A DNA stretch of 64,000 nucleotides from Atlantibacter subterraneus (GTDB taxonomy: Bacteria > Pseudomonadota > Gammaproteobacteria > Enterobacterales > Enterobacteriaceae), in NCBI RefSeq assembly GCF_007570865.1, contig NZ_VLPS01000001.1:124001-188000 (forward strand). The letters run 5' to 3'. This document shows positions 7,764 through 17,260 of the stretch, piece by piece. Positions within the stretch are counted from its first letter, which is position 1. Every line of letters starts with the position of its first letter. The translations under genes were made by a program, and so were the position numbers. The notes beneath the pieces were generated by a model. That model was not told where the DNA came from. It ran no database searches and saw only the letters and a list, made by a program, of their open reading frames with translations.

Positions 7764-9958
7764 AATCTGATTTCCTTTTGTGCTGACGCTTTCACCACGG
7801 GCTGCTTGATAACGTGGCACCACACCTGTTTACGACCGTCCTGTTCCTCGACATACACCCCCTGCAGCTCCGGCGCGAAGCCCGGCAGCAGGTTGATGCC
7901 TTCCTCCAGCGCCTGGAAGTAGCGCAGTACTGCGCCGCCCCAGATTTCGCCCGGGACCACGCACAGCACGCCCGGCGGGTAAGGCAGCGCGCCTTCAGCC
8001 GCCACGCGGCCTTCTGCATCGCTGAGTTTTACCAGCTCGGTTTGCCCACGGATAAAGGCGTAGTTAGCGTCCTGCGGGTTCATCACCACGCGCGGGAAGT
8101 ACTCTTTACGGAACATCTCTTTCTGAAGCTGCTTCACGTTGTGGCTGGCATAGAAGTCATGCATTTCCTGGCAAAGCTGACGCAGGGTGTACTCGCCGTA
8201 GCGCTCCTGATGCTGTTTCCAGAGCGACGGCAGCACTTCACTCAGCGGCGCGTCGTGCTCCAGTAACTGCTCGAAACGCACCAGTAGCGCCACCAGCTGC
8301 TGCATTTTGCCCATCTCTTCAGCCGGGGTGAGCAGGAACAGGATCGAGTTGAGGTCGCATTTCTCCGGCACCACGCCGTTCTCGCGCAGGAAGTTGGCAA
8401 GAATGGTGGCCGGCACGCCAAAGGTGTCGTATTCGCCGGTGGCGGCATTGATACCTGGGGTGGTCAGCAGCAGTTTGCAGGGGTCGACGAAGTACTGATG
8501 CTCCGCATAGCCTTCAAACGCATGCCATTTGTCGCCTGGAACAAAGTGGAAGAAGCGCAAATCGCGGGCGATCTGTTGGGTATCCCAGCTTTCCCACGCT
8601 TTGCCGTCAACGGTAGCAGGCACGAACGGACGGATATGGTGGCAGTTATTGAGGATCAGCTTACGGGTGTCGATACCCACTTCCACGCAGTTCATCCACA
8701 TTTGCTTGCCGCCTTCGCCTTCGTGCATACGGGCGTTAACGTCCAGCGCTGCGAACAGCGGATAGAAAGGGCTGGTGGAGGCGTGCATCATAAACGCGTT
8801 ATTCATGCGCTTATGGGAAACATAGCGATCCTGCCCTTTGATATGGCTGTCTTTTTTGTGGATTTGCGAGGTCTGGGAGAACCCGGCCTGCTGTTTATGC
8901 ACCGACTGCGTCACCAGGATGCCCGGATCGTTTTCGGTCAGTTCCAGCAGCAGCGGCGAACAGTCCGCCATCATCGGGATAAACTGCTCATAGCCCACCC
9001 ACGCCGAGTCGAACAGGATGTAGTCACACAGGTGACCAATCTTATCCACCACCTGACGCGCGTTATAAATGGTGCCGTCGTAGGTGCCTAACTGGATCAC
9101 CGCCAGGCGGAACGGTCGGGCGTCCTGAGCGCGGTCGGCTGCCACTTCACGGATGCTGTCACGCAGATAGCGCTCTTCGAAGCAGTGCGCGTCAATCCCG
9201 CCGATAAAGCCGTACGGGTTACGCGCCGTTTCCAGATAAACCGGCGTCGCACCAGCCTGGAGCAGCGCGCCGTGGTGGTTCGACTTATGGTTATTACGGT
9301 CGAACAGCACCAGGTCGCCCGGTGCCAGCAGCGCATTCAGCACCACTTTGTTGGAGGAAGAGGTGCCGTTGAGCACAAAGTACGTTTTATCGGCATTAAA
9401 CACTTTGGCAGCGTGTTTTTGTGCCGTGCACGGCGCGCCTTCGTGGATCAGCAAATCACCCATTGCCACGTCTGCATTACATAAATCGGAGCGGAACAGG
9501 GTTTCGCCAAAGAAGTTCACGAACTGATTGCCCGTCGGGTGACGGCGGAAGAACTGCCCCCCCTGGTGGCCGGGGCAATCAAACGCGCTGTTGCCTTGTT
9601 TAACGTAATCCACCAGGGCGCGGAAGAACGGCGGTTTCAGGCTGGTTTCGTATTTCGCTGCGGCGGCCTCAAGCTGGCGGCCATAGAATTCCGAACGAGA
9701 CTCGCTGATTTCAAACACGCCATTGATACGCGCTAACCAATGTTCGGGCACCCGTTCATTATTATGGGTAGCGATAAAAATCGGCAGACCAAAGCCGGTA
9801 CGTTCGATTTTATCAATAATACCGTTATCGATATCGGCTAACGCCACAACGGCGGCGGCGACATCAATAAAATCGGTATCCATAATTGAAACGACTTCCC
9901 GTTGAGTATTAACGCAGTCCGGACAGATGCGGCTAACCGCAATTTTTAACTTTTGCAT
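7760..9958 (-). CDS. speF: inducible (degradative) ornithine decarboxylase
   Basis: SpeF is a PLP-dependent cytoplasmic decarboxylase converting ornithine to putrescine and CO2. The protein has 732 residues, as in E. coli, with an N-terminal wing domain, the PLP core and a C-terminal domain. The Schiff-base lysine lies in TQSVHKQQAGFSQ. Other conserved blocks are DCPGHQGGQFFRRHP, NGTSSSNKVV and FDSAWVGYEQF. The chosen ATG encodes MQKLKIAVS, matching the family start. A 270-base leader with the speFL peptide gene lies upstream and potE overlaps its stop. Confidence 0.96.
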   Translation of the reverse strand: MQKLKIAVSRICPDCVNTQREVVSIMDTDFIDVAAAVVALADIDNGIIDKIERTGFGLPIFIATHNNERVPEHWLARINGVFEISESRSEFYGRQLEAAAAKYETSLKPPFFRALVDYVKQGNSAFDCPGHQGGQFFRRHPTGNQFVNFFGETLFRSDLCNADVAMGDLLIHEGAPCTAQKHAAKVFNADKTYFVLNGTSSSNKVVLNALLAPGDLVLFDRNNHKSNHHGALLQAGATPVYLETARNPYGFIGGIDAHCFEERYLRDSIREVAADRAQDARPFRLAVIQLGTYDGTIYNARQVVDKIGHLCDYILFDSAWVGYEQFIPMMADCSPLLLELTENDPGILVTQSVHKQQAGFSQTSQIHKKDSHIKGQDRYVSHKRMNNAFMMHASTSPFYPLFAALDVNARMHEGEGGKQMWMNCVEVGIDTRKLILNNCHHIRPFVPATVDGKAWESWDTQQIARDLRFFHFVPGDKWHAFEGYAEHQYFVDPCKLLLTTPGINAATGEYDTFGVPATILANFLRENGVVPEKCDLNSILFLLTPAEEMGKMQQLVALLVRFEQLLEHDAPLSEVLPSLWKQHQERYGEYTLRQLCQEMHDFYASHNVKQLQKEMFRKEYFPRVVMNPQDANYAFIRGQTELVKLSDAEGRVAAEGALPYPPGVLCVVPGEIWGGAVLRYFQALEEGINLLPGFAPELQGVYVEEQDGRKQVWCHVIKQPVVKASAQKEIRL

Positions 9959-10227
9959 GGTAATCCTGAAATTTAAGCAATACTTTCCCGCAATTTCTTT
10001 ATTTAAGAAATTGAATGGCACCGGAAATTAAGCAAAGGAATATCGTGCGGCCAGACGGCAGCAAAATAATCGACGCTATTTTTTAGGATGAATAAAGCCC
10101 GTCAATCCGGCGATTGAAGTAAATAATTGGCTTTATCAGAGATCAGACGCGATCGCGCGCAGGCATTGAAACCCAAAAGCAAAGGGTATGCAGAGGCCCG
10201 TGCAGCGGCGCACCTGCCAGGACGTGA
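9959..10227 (-). promoter_or_regulatory. speFL-speF leader region
   Basis: About 270 transcribed, untranslated bases separate the speFL stop from the speF start. In E. coli and Salmonella this segment is where Rho-dependent termination and speF translation are decided by ornithine-induced ribosome stalling on speFL. I identify it by position between the two genes and did not predict its fold. Confidence 0.7.
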
Positions 10228-10332
10228 CTATCGGGCGTTGAAGAAGTGGAAATCGAAGCTGTTACGATGGGCAAACATCATTATATGTGTGGTTCGCCTT
10301 ATATGCGGCATTAACCGGTTGTTGTTTTCCAT
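10228..10332 (-). CDS. speFL: SpeFL, ornithine-sensing arrest peptide
   Basis: This 34-codon leader starts at ATG 10330-10332, with AAAAGGA as ribosome binding site, and stops at TAG. The encoded peptide begins MENNNRLMPHIRRTTH and ends AHRNSFDFHFFNAR. In E. coli and Salmonella SpeFL stalls the ribosome in response to ornithine and thereby activates speF-potE by preventing Rho-dependent termination. Compared with my recollection of the E. coli peptide only about three positions differ, and the HIRR sensor and FDFHFFNAR effector parts are unchanged, so the mechanism is very likely retained. Confidence 0.93.
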   Translation of the reverse strand: MENNNRLMPHIRRTTHIMMFAHRNSFDFHFFNAR

Positions 10333-10803
10333 AATTAAATCCTTTTCTAAATAAAGGCGGGGCTATTTTATCTCTGGCGAAAGGATAAACCGTGACGAGT
10401 ATCAATAAAATGATTTAGTTTCACTACATACAGGCGTTAGAGCATGTAAATGCAGATTATTCTACTGCTATTTATCGGAGTTATTAGTGGATGTGTTTGT
10501 GTAACAATCCCTGGTTAATTTATTTAACAATCTTTGAATTGTTTTGGTTAAGGGATAAATTAGCCGTGTGGTTAATTATTCGGTTTGTCGTTTTGATTAT
10601 TCAGATTTAACCCAGAGTGGATTAAAGAGAAATAATCGCATTACAGCAAAGCAATCGCGTGAAGGGTAAGCGAGACGACACAGGAGAATGCATAAAAATG
10701 CAGAGTAATAGTGGGGAAATGCAATTATTTATTCCCGCAATAAAAATAATGAAAAGCGGTTTCTGTAGATCTTTATTAACAAATTGCCGCGAAAGAAACA
10801 GGT
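10333..10803. other. AT-rich intergenic region upstream of speFL
   Basis: About 470 bases of low GC separate speFL from the TolA-like lipoprotein gene; both neighbours are on the minus strand. It should hold the speFL-speF-potE promoter. One possible small plus-strand frame (10698-10829, 43 codons) begins 12 bases after AGGAGA, but I have no family match for it. No other feature is supported. Confidence 0.5.
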
Positions 10804-11220
10804 TTATCTGGGGATTAAATCAACGATAAGACCCTGTTGAAGGCGATCGACCAGGGCGGCAGGTGGTGGGGGAAGGGTATGCAGCGATGTGGCGGCCATC
10901 ATTACACGCTCGCACCAGTTTTCATCGCCTCCTACGCGTGCCACGTCCAGGACAGTGCCTTCTACATCCGCCGCAATGCGTAGGGTGCACAGCTTGCCGG
11001 CCCAGGGACGGGTGTCGCCTACTCTGGCGTAAATCTCATCAATAATGTTTTGCGCATAATGTTCATCGTTTGGCACATCCCGCTGGCCGACCGGGAACGA
11101 CATGCCTGCGCCTACTCCCACGCCTGATGAGCCTGTACCCAAGCCCAGGCCGAGTTGCGTGCCGGTACAGGCGCAAAGCGTTAATGCGACAACAGACAAG
11201 GTGAGGATCTTGTTCATCAT
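10804..11220 (-). CDS. lipoprotein with a stand-alone TolA C-terminal-like domain
   Basis: This 138-residue protein has a lipoprotein signal (hydrophobic stretch ending LCAC, acylated Cys about 18), a Gly-rich linker (about 20-45) and a C-terminal domain that aligns with TolA domain III encoded at 49344-50603. Shared features are HYAQ/NYAG at the domain start, AGK-CTLRI, GGD and a second Cys (Cys78 and Cys103 here, matching the TolA disulfide pair) and a Pro-rich segment before the last strand. It lacks the TolA membrane anchor and long helix. Function is unknown; an accessory or competing TolA-like envelope role is inference. It lies 27 bases beyond kdpE on the same strand. Confidence 0.8.
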   Translation of the reverse strand: MMNKILTLSVVALTLCACTGTQLGLGLGTGSSGVGVGAGMSFPVGQRDVPNDEHYAQNIIDEIYARVGDTRPWAGKLCTLRIAADVEGTVLDVARVGGDENWCERVMMAATSLHTLPPPPAALVDRLQQGLIVDLIPR

Positions 11221-11247
11221 GGATACTCTCAGTAATGGCTGTTTTTA

Positions 11248-11925
11248 TTACAGCATAAACCGATAGCCTATGCCTGTTTCGGTGAGCAAATGCCGGGGCC
11301 GCGCCGGATCGATTTCCAGCTTCTGGCGTAAGTGACCCATATAGATGCGCAGATAGTGGCTATGCTCCACCGCATTCGGCCCCCACACCTGATTTAACAG
11401 CTGGCGCTGGGTTAACACCTTGCCATGGTGGTTCAACAGCACCGCCAGTAAGCGAAATTCGATGGGCGTAAGATGGATTTCCTCTGCGTCTCGCGTAATG
11501 CGCCGGGCGGGAATGTCTACGCTAATCCCGGAAAACTGATACACCGTGTCGCCCTCGGGTCGCGTTTGCTGGCGGCGCAGCGCCACGCGCAGCCGCGCCT
11601 GCAACTCGCCGATGCCGAAGGGTTTGCTCAGGTAATCATCAGCGCCCGCGTCCAGCGCGGTGATTTTATCGGTCTCTTCACTGCGCGCCGACAGCACGAT
11701 AATCGGCGCCTGGCTCCACTGGCGGAATTCATGAATAAAGCTGATACCGTCACCATCCGGCAGGCCCAGGTCGAGGATCACCAGGTCGGGCTTGCGGGTG
11801 GCGGCTTCAATTAGCCCACGCTGCAACGTCCCGGCGTCGTACACGCGCAGGGAATCCGCTTCCAGCGCGGTGCGCAGAAAACGGCGGATCTCTTTTTCAT
11901 CTTCAATAATCAGAACGGTAGTCAC
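11248..11925 (-). CDS. kdpE: KdpE response regulator
   Basis: KdpE is the OmpR/PhoB-type response regulator that activates kdpFABC under potassium limitation. The 225-residue protein has a receiver domain with phospho-acceptor Asp52 (VILDLGLPDG) and conserved Lys in LSKPFG, then a winged-helix domain with HLTPIEFRLLAVL and the recognition helix region EHSHYLRIYMGHLRQKLE. It starts with GTG, overlapping the kdpD TGA by four bases, which implies translational coupling. A matching KdpE box lies upstream of kdpF. Confidence 0.96.
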   Translation of the reverse strand: MTTVLIIEDEKEIRRFLRTALEADSLRVYDAGTLQRGLIEAATRKPDLVILDLGLPDGDGISFIHEFRQWSQAPIIVLSARSEETDKITALDAGADDYLSKPFGIGELQARLRVALRRQQTRPEGDTVYQFSGISVDIPARRITRDAEEIHLTPIEFRLLAVLLNHHGKVLTQRQLLNQVWGPNAVEHSHYLRIYMGHLRQKLEIDPARPRHLLTETGIGYRFML

Positions 11926-14606
11926 AGGGCCTCGTGCATGTCAGTCATATCCGGCGGCGTAGGCAACGGCAACTGAATATGGAAACTGGCGCCGCCTTCG
12001 GGACGATTACCGGCGTATATTATCCCGCCGTGGACATCCACAATAGCCTGGCATATTGCCAGCCCAAGCCCAACGCCCGGGATCGCCGATTCCTTATCTC
12101 CGCGCGAAAATTTCTCAAAAATCGCCTGTTCCTGACCGGAAGGAATGCCTGGCCCGGTATCCCACACCTCAATATCCAGCCAGTTGGGCTGCGTCTTGCT
12201 GCGAATGCCGATCTGCGCCGCGCTGCCGGCATATTTAACGGCGTTTTCCAGCAGATTGATTAGCACGCGTTCAAACAGCGGGCCATCGACATAAATCAGC
12301 TGCAACGGGTCGGGAAGATCCAGCGCAATCTGCCGTCCGGCCAGCCCTGGCTCCAGCATATTCAGGGCGCTACCCACCACTTCTTCCAGCGTGAGCCATT
12401 CGCGTTGCAGATTAAACCCGCCGGACTGGATGCGCGCCATATCCAGCAGATTATTCACCAGCCGGGTGGTATTCAGCACGTGCTGGCGGATGTCGCTGGC
12501 CTGGCGGGCATGGGCGGACCCCTCGCTTGCCAGATCGAGGGTTAGAATTTCCGCCTGGCCGAACAGCACCGTCAGCGGGGTGCGCAAATCGTGAGACAGC
12601 GCCGCCAGCAGGGAGTTACGCAGCTGCTCGCGCTCGCTGGTCAGCCGCGCCTGCTCTTCGCTTCGCGTCAGGGCCAGCCGCTCCAGCGCGTTCGCCGCCA
12701 GTAGCGTAAAGGTTTCCAGCAGGCGCTGCTGCTCGGGGATCATCAACAGCCGCAGATTCGCGGGTTCGACAATCACCAGCCCAACGGTTTTGCCCGCGGC
12801 GCGCAGCGGCACAATCTGATAGGGCACGCCGGGGAGCGTATCGGTCCCTGCGCCAGCGGGCTGGCCGTTATCAAAACTCCAGCGGGCGATAGCCTCGTCC
12901 CAGAATGGTGTCACGCTTTCGTCGGGTTGCGGTTTTAACGCGCCGTGCTCATTGGGCAACAACAGCTGGCTGCGGGCAAAAAACGTCGCATCGATAAACT
13001 GGCTGCTGGTGGCAGCGATATCCTGAGTGGTGCGACCCACCGCCAGGGATTTGGATAACTCATACAGAGAACGGGTGCGCTGCTCGCGATAGCGGGCGAC
13101 CCGTGCCTGATAACGCACCCCGGCGGTAAGATTACCGATAACCAGCCCCACGGTCAGCATCACGCCGAAGGTGAGAAGATACTGCATATCCGACACCGCC
13201 AGCGTGCCGCGCGGATTGACAAAAAACAGATCGAAACTCAGCACGTTAATAAACGTCGCCAGTACCGATGGCCAGCGCCCGTAGAACAGCGCCACGATCA
13301 CCACGCCCAGCAGATACAGCATCACCAGGTTCGCCGCTTCGAAGGCGATCAGCCAGCGGCTCGCCAACAGAGTGATGAGCGCACAGAGCGCCACCGCCAC
13401 CGCGCAGCCTTTAAGCTGGACGCGCCAGCGCTCGCTGAAGCTGCGGCTATCGTCAGGTTTGGCTGATGGTGGGGTAGGGGCGTCTTCCAGCGCCACCACC
13501 AGCACATCCAGGTCCGGCGCGTAGCGGTTCAGACGATCGGCAAAGGTATCGCGCCAGAACAGGCGGCGCGGGCGTTTGCCAATCACGATTTTGCCGAGGT
13601 TGTGTTCACGGGCGTAGCGCGCCACGGCTTTTTCTTCTGCCGATTCTGCGAGAGTAGCGGTTTGCGCGCCCAGCTCCTGCGCCAGGCTCAGCGCCTGCAA
13701 AATGGCGCGGCGCTCCGTTTCCGGCAGGCGATGCAGGCGTGGCGTTTCAACGTAAATGGCGTGCCAGACGCTACCGAGTTTTGCCGCCAGCCGGGCGGCG
13801 GCGCGCACCAGCTTTTCATGGCCGCCACCGCGCCCGATGCACAGCAAAATCGCATCCCGGGTGTGCCAGACTTTTTCCTGACCGGGATTGTCGCGCCAGG
13901 CGCGCATCTGATCGTCCACCCGGTCGGCAGTGCGCCGCAGCGCCAGCTCGCGCAGGGCGATTAAGTTGCCTTTACGGAAGAAATGTTCGATGGCGCGTTC
14001 CGCCTGGCCCGCGATATAGACTTTGCCTTCATGCAGCCGCTGGCGCAGATCGTCCGCCGGGAGATCCACCAGCACCACGTCGTCAGCGGCATCGAAAATC
14101 GGATCGGGTACGGTTTCGCGCACCTGGATCCCGGTCACGCCGCCCACCACATCGTTCAGGCTTTCAAGATGCTGAACGTTGACGGTGGTGAACACATCGA
14201 TACCCGCCGCCAGCAGCTCTTCCACATCCTGCCAGCGTTTTGGATGACGGGAGCCCGGCGCGTTGCTGTGGGCCAGCTCATCCATCAGGATCAACGCCGG
14301 ATGGCGCGCCAGCGCGCCGTCCAGGTCAAATTCCGCCACCAGCCGACCGCGATGCGCCAGCCGTTTTAACGGCAGCACCGGCAAACCTTCCACCAGCGCG
14401 GCGGTTTCCTGGCGGCCGTGGGTTTCTACCACGCCCACCAGCACATCCAGCCCCTGCGCGTGCAGACGCCGCGCCTCGGTCAGCATGGCGTAGGTTTTAC
14501 CGACGCCCGCGCACGCGCCGAAGAATATCTTCAGCTTGCCACGGTGTTGCCCGCTGGCGCGTGCCAGCAGGCGATCCGGATTGGGGCGCGAAGGCTCCTC
14601 AGTCAT
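11922..14606 (-). CDS. kdpD: KdpD sensor histidine kinase
   Basis: KdpD is the inner-membrane sensor kinase for potassium limitation. The 894-residue protein carries an N-terminal KdpD domain with a Walker A motif GACAGVGKT (30-38), a universal-stress-protein-like domain, four closely spaced transmembrane helices (about 400-500), a GAF-like domain and the kinase core with the phospho-acceptor His in ALSHDLRTPLT, followed by the N box (NLLENAVKYAG) and the G boxes DTGPGIP and GVGLGLAI. It follows kdpC with a 2-base gap and overlaps kdpE. Confidence 0.96.
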   Translation of the reverse strand: MTEEPSRPNPDRLLARASGQHRGKLKIFFGACAGVGKTYAMLTEARRLHAQGLDVLVGVVETHGRQETAALVEGLPVLPLKRLAHRGRLVAEFDLDGALARHPALILMDELAHSNAPGSRHPKRWQDVEELLAAGIDVFTTVNVQHLESLNDVVGGVTGIQVRETVPDPIFDAADDVVLVDLPADDLRQRLHEGKVYIAGQAERAIEHFFRKGNLIALRELALRRTADRVDDQMRAWRDNPGQEKVWHTRDAILLCIGRGGGHEKLVRAAARLAAKLGSVWHAIYVETPRLHRLPETERRAILQALSLAQELGAQTATLAESAEEKAVARYAREHNLGKIVIGKRPRRLFWRDTFADRLNRYAPDLDVLVVALEDAPTPPSAKPDDSRSFSERWRVQLKGCAVAVALCALITLLASRWLIAFEAANLVMLYLLGVVIVALFYGRWPSVLATFINVLSFDLFFVNPRGTLAVSDMQYLLTFGVMLTVGLVIGNLTAGVRYQARVARYREQRTRSLYELSKSLAVGRTTQDIAATSSQFIDATFFARSQLLLPNEHGALKPQPDESVTPFWDEAIARWSFDNGQPAGAGTDTLPGVPYQIVPLRAAGKTVGLVIVEPANLRLLMIPEQQRLLETFTLLAANALERLALTRSEEQARLTSEREQLRNSLLAALSHDLRTPLTVLFGQAEILTLDLASEGSAHARQASDIRQHVLNTTRLVNNLLDMARIQSGGFNLQREWLTLEEVVGSALNMLEPGLAGRQIALDLPDPLQLIYVDGPLFERVLINLLENAVKYAGSAAQIGIRSKTQPNWLDIEVWDTGPGIPSGQEQAIFEKFSRGDKESAIPGVGLGLAICQAIVDVHGGIIYAGNRPEGGASFHIQLPLPTPPDMTDMHEAL

Positions 14607-14608
14607 CT

Positions 14609-15181
14609 TCAGTCCTTATTGGCATCCAGCGCCAGGTTTAACGCCAGCACGTTGACTACCGGTTTGCCGAGAAACCCGATAAGCGGCGTGGTGGTATGGG
14701 CCTTCACCAGCCGGGCGACGGTTTGTGCGCTCAGCTGGCGGGCCGCCGCGACGCGGGGGATCTGCCAGGCTGCCGCTTCGGGCGAAATCCCATAATCCAG
14801 GCCGCTGGCCGAGGCGGTCACCAGATCGACCGGCACCGCCGGGCTGGCTTTCGGGTTGGCGGCGCGCAACGCCGCCACGCGCGCGGCGATCTGTTTATCC
14901 AGCTCCGGGTTGCTGGCGGCGAGATTGCTGCCCCCGGATGCCTGAGGATTATAAGGCGTTTCGGCAGTGGCAGAAGGGCGGCCCTGAAAATATCCCGGCT
15001 GGGTGAAATCCTGGCCGATCAACCGCGAACCGCGCAGCCGATCGTGCTGATAAATCAGCGAACCGGCTGCCCGATCGGCAAACCACCATTGTCCCAGCAG
15101 GGTGGTTAACAGTGGATAAACGCCGCCGGTTATCAGCGTCAGTAACAGTAATAAAACGATCCCCGGACGTAACATCGACAT
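14609..15181 (-). CDS. kdpC: KdpC subunit of the potassium-transporting ATPase
   Basis: KdpC is a single-span inner-membrane subunit with a large periplasmic domain that stabilises the KdpFABC complex and affects ATP and K+ affinity. The 190 residues begin with one transmembrane helix (about 5-27, ending [11 protein letters not shown]), followed by the conserved [18 protein letters not shown] and [17 protein letters not shown] segments. It sits between kdpB and kdpD on the same strand. Confidence 0.96.
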   Translation of the reverse strand: MSMLRPGIVLLLLLTLITGGVYPLLTTLLGQWWFADRAAGSLIYQHDRLRGSRLIGQDFTQPGYFQGRPSATAETPYNPQASGGSNLAASNPELDKQIAARVAALRAANPKASPAVPVDLVTASASGLDYGISPEAAAWQIPRVAAARQLSAQTVARLVKAHTTTPLIGFLGKPVVNVLALNLALDANKD

Positions 15182-15193
15182 ACTTTTTTCTCC

Positions 15194-17242
15194 TTAGACC
15201 AGGCCGAACGCTGTCAGCACGACATCAATCGCCTTGATGCCGATAAACGGCACCAGCAACCCGCCCAGACCATAAATCCACAGATTGCGGCGCAGCATCG
15301 CCGCGGCGCTCAGCGGTTTGTAACTCACCCCTTTCAGCGCCAGCGGGATCAGGAAAATAATGATCAGGGCGTTGAAAATCACCGCGCTCAGGATCGCCGA
15401 GGCGGGAGAGTGCAGATGCATCACGTTAAGGGCGTTGAGCTGCGGATAGGTCACGGCAAATGCCGCCGGAATAATCGCGAAATATTTGGCGACGTCGTTG
15501 GCGATACTGAAGGTGGTGAGCGAGCCACGGGTCATCAGCATCTGCTTGCCGATATGCACCACTTCAATCAGCTTGGTAGGATTGGAATCAAGATCCACCA
15601 TATTGCCCGCTTCCTTCGCCGCCTGGGTGCCGGAGTTCATGGCCACCGCCACGTCGGCCTGCGCCAGCGCCGGAGCGTCGTTGGTGCCGTCGCCGGTCAT
15701 GGCCACTAAACGGCCCTGGCTCTGATACTGGCGGATCAGCGACAGCTTGGCTTCCGGCGTCGCTTCCGCCAGGAAATCATCGACCCCCGCTTCGGCAGCG
15801 ATCGCGGCGGCGGTCAGGCGGTTGTCCCCGGTGATCATCACGGTCTTGATGCCCATTTTGCGCAGCTCGGCAAAGCGCTCTTTGATGCCGCCTTTGACGA
15901 TATCTTTCAGGGCAATGACGCCAAGCACTCTGGCGTTTTCCGCCACCACCAGCGGCGTGCCGCCGGTACGCGCCACGTTCTCCACCAGGCCTTCCACCGC
16001 TGCCGGGAACTGCCCGCCGTTGGCTTCAACATGACGGCGCACCGCGTCCACCGAGCCTTTACGGATCATCCGCTGCTGGAAATTAATCCCACTCATGCGG
16101 GTCTGGGCGGTAAAGGGCACAAAGGTAGCTTGTAGCGTTTGCACGTCGCGTTCGCGCAAATTAAAACGCTGCTTGGCGAGCACCACGATGCTGCGGCCTT
16201 CCGGGGTTTCGTCCGCCAGCGACGCCAGCTGCGCCGCATCGGCCAGGGTATGTTCATCAACGCCCGGCGCGGGAAGAAACGCTGACGCCTGACGGTTACC
16301 CAGCGTGATGGTGCCGGTTTTATCCAGCAGCAGCACGTCCACGTCGCCCGCCGCTTCAACCGCGCGCCCGCTGGTGGCGATCACGTTCGCGCCCAGCATC
16401 CGGCTCATCCCGGCGACGCCAATCGCCGACAGCAGCCCGCCGATAGTGGTAGGGATCAGGCACACCAGCAGCGCCACCAGCACGGTGACGCTCACGGCAT
16501 TGCCCGCCCAGGCGGAGAACGGCCACAGCGTGGCGGTGGCCAGCAAAAACACCAGCGTCAGCGCCACCAGTAAAATGGTCAGCGCAATCTCATTCGGCGT
16601 TTTGCGGCGCTGCGCGCCTTCAACCATGGCGATCATCCGGTCAAGGAACGTTTCCCCCGGATTGACGCTGCACTCAATTACCAGCCAGTCGGACAGAATG
16701 CGTGTCCCGCCGGTGACCGAGGCGAAATCGCCGCCGGATTCACGGATAACCGGCGCGGATTCGCCGGTTATCGCGCTCTCATCTACCGACGCGCCGCCTT
16801 CCACCACTTCGCCGTCACAGGGGATAATATCGCCCGCTTCCACATACACCAGATCGCCTTTGCGCAGTTCGGCTGCGGGGACTTTATCCCGCTGCGCGTC
16901 ATGGTGCGGCGCGCGCAGTTTGCGGGCCCACGCGGTTTTCTGTACCCCTTTGAGGCTGTTAGCCTGCGCTTTGCTGCGGCCTTCCGCCAGCGCTTCCGCC
17001 ACGTTGGCGAACAGCACGGTAAACCACAGCCACAGGCTGATGATCCCGGTAAATCCGGCGCTGCCGTTGAGGACGCCCGCGGCCATCGCCACCGCCAGCA
17101 CGGTGGTTAACAGGCTACCGAGCCAGACGATAAACATCACCGGATTGCGCCACTGGGCGCGCGGGTTAAGCTTGATAACGGCGTCAATCATGGCCTGGCG
17201 AAGCAGTGCGCTATCGAACAGGGCCAGCGTCTTACGACTCAT
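15194..17242 (-). CDS. kdpB: KdpB ATPase subunit
   Basis: KdpB is the P-type ATPase subunit that hydrolyses ATP and works with the KdpA channel subunit. The 682-residue protein shows the actuator motif TGES, the phosphorylation motif DKTGTIT (Asp at about 307), the nucleotide-binding KGSVDAVRR and the hinge motif [16 protein letters not shown]. The length equals the E. coli protein. It lies between kdpA and kdpC in the kdpFABC operon. Confidence 0.97.
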   Translation of the reverse strand: MSRKTLALFDSALLRQAMIDAVIKLNPRAQWRNPVMFIVWLGSLLTTVLAVAMAAGVLNGSAGFTGIISLWLWFTVLFANVAEALAEGRSKAQANSLKGVQKTAWARKLRAPHHDAQRDKVPAAELRKGDLVYVEAGDIIPCDGEVVEGGASVDESAITGESAPVIRESGGDFASVTGGTRILSDWLVIECSVNPGETFLDRMIAMVEGAQRRKTPNEIALTILLVALTLVFLLATATLWPFSAWAGNAVSVTVLVALLVCLIPTTIGGLLSAIGVAGMSRMLGANVIATSGRAVEAAGDVDVLLLDKTGTITLGNRQASAFLPAPGVDEHTLADAAQLASLADETPEGRSIVVLAKQRFNLRERDVQTLQATFVPFTAQTRMSGINFQQRMIRKGSVDAVRRHVEANGGQFPAAVEGLVENVARTGGTPLVVAENARVLGVIALKDIVKGGIKERFAELRKMGIKTVMITGDNRLTAAAIAAEAGVDDFLAEATPEAKLSLIRQYQSQGRLVAMTGDGTNDAPALAQADVAVAMNSGTQAAKEAGNMVDLDSNPTKLIEVVHIGKQMLMTRGSLTTFSIANDVAKYFAIIPAAFAVTYPQLNALNVMHLHSPASAILSAVIFNALIIIFLIPLALKGVSYKPLSAAAMLRRNLWIYGLGGLLVPFIGIKAIDVVLTAFGLV

Positions 17243-17260
17243 GAATCGCTCTCCGCAAGA

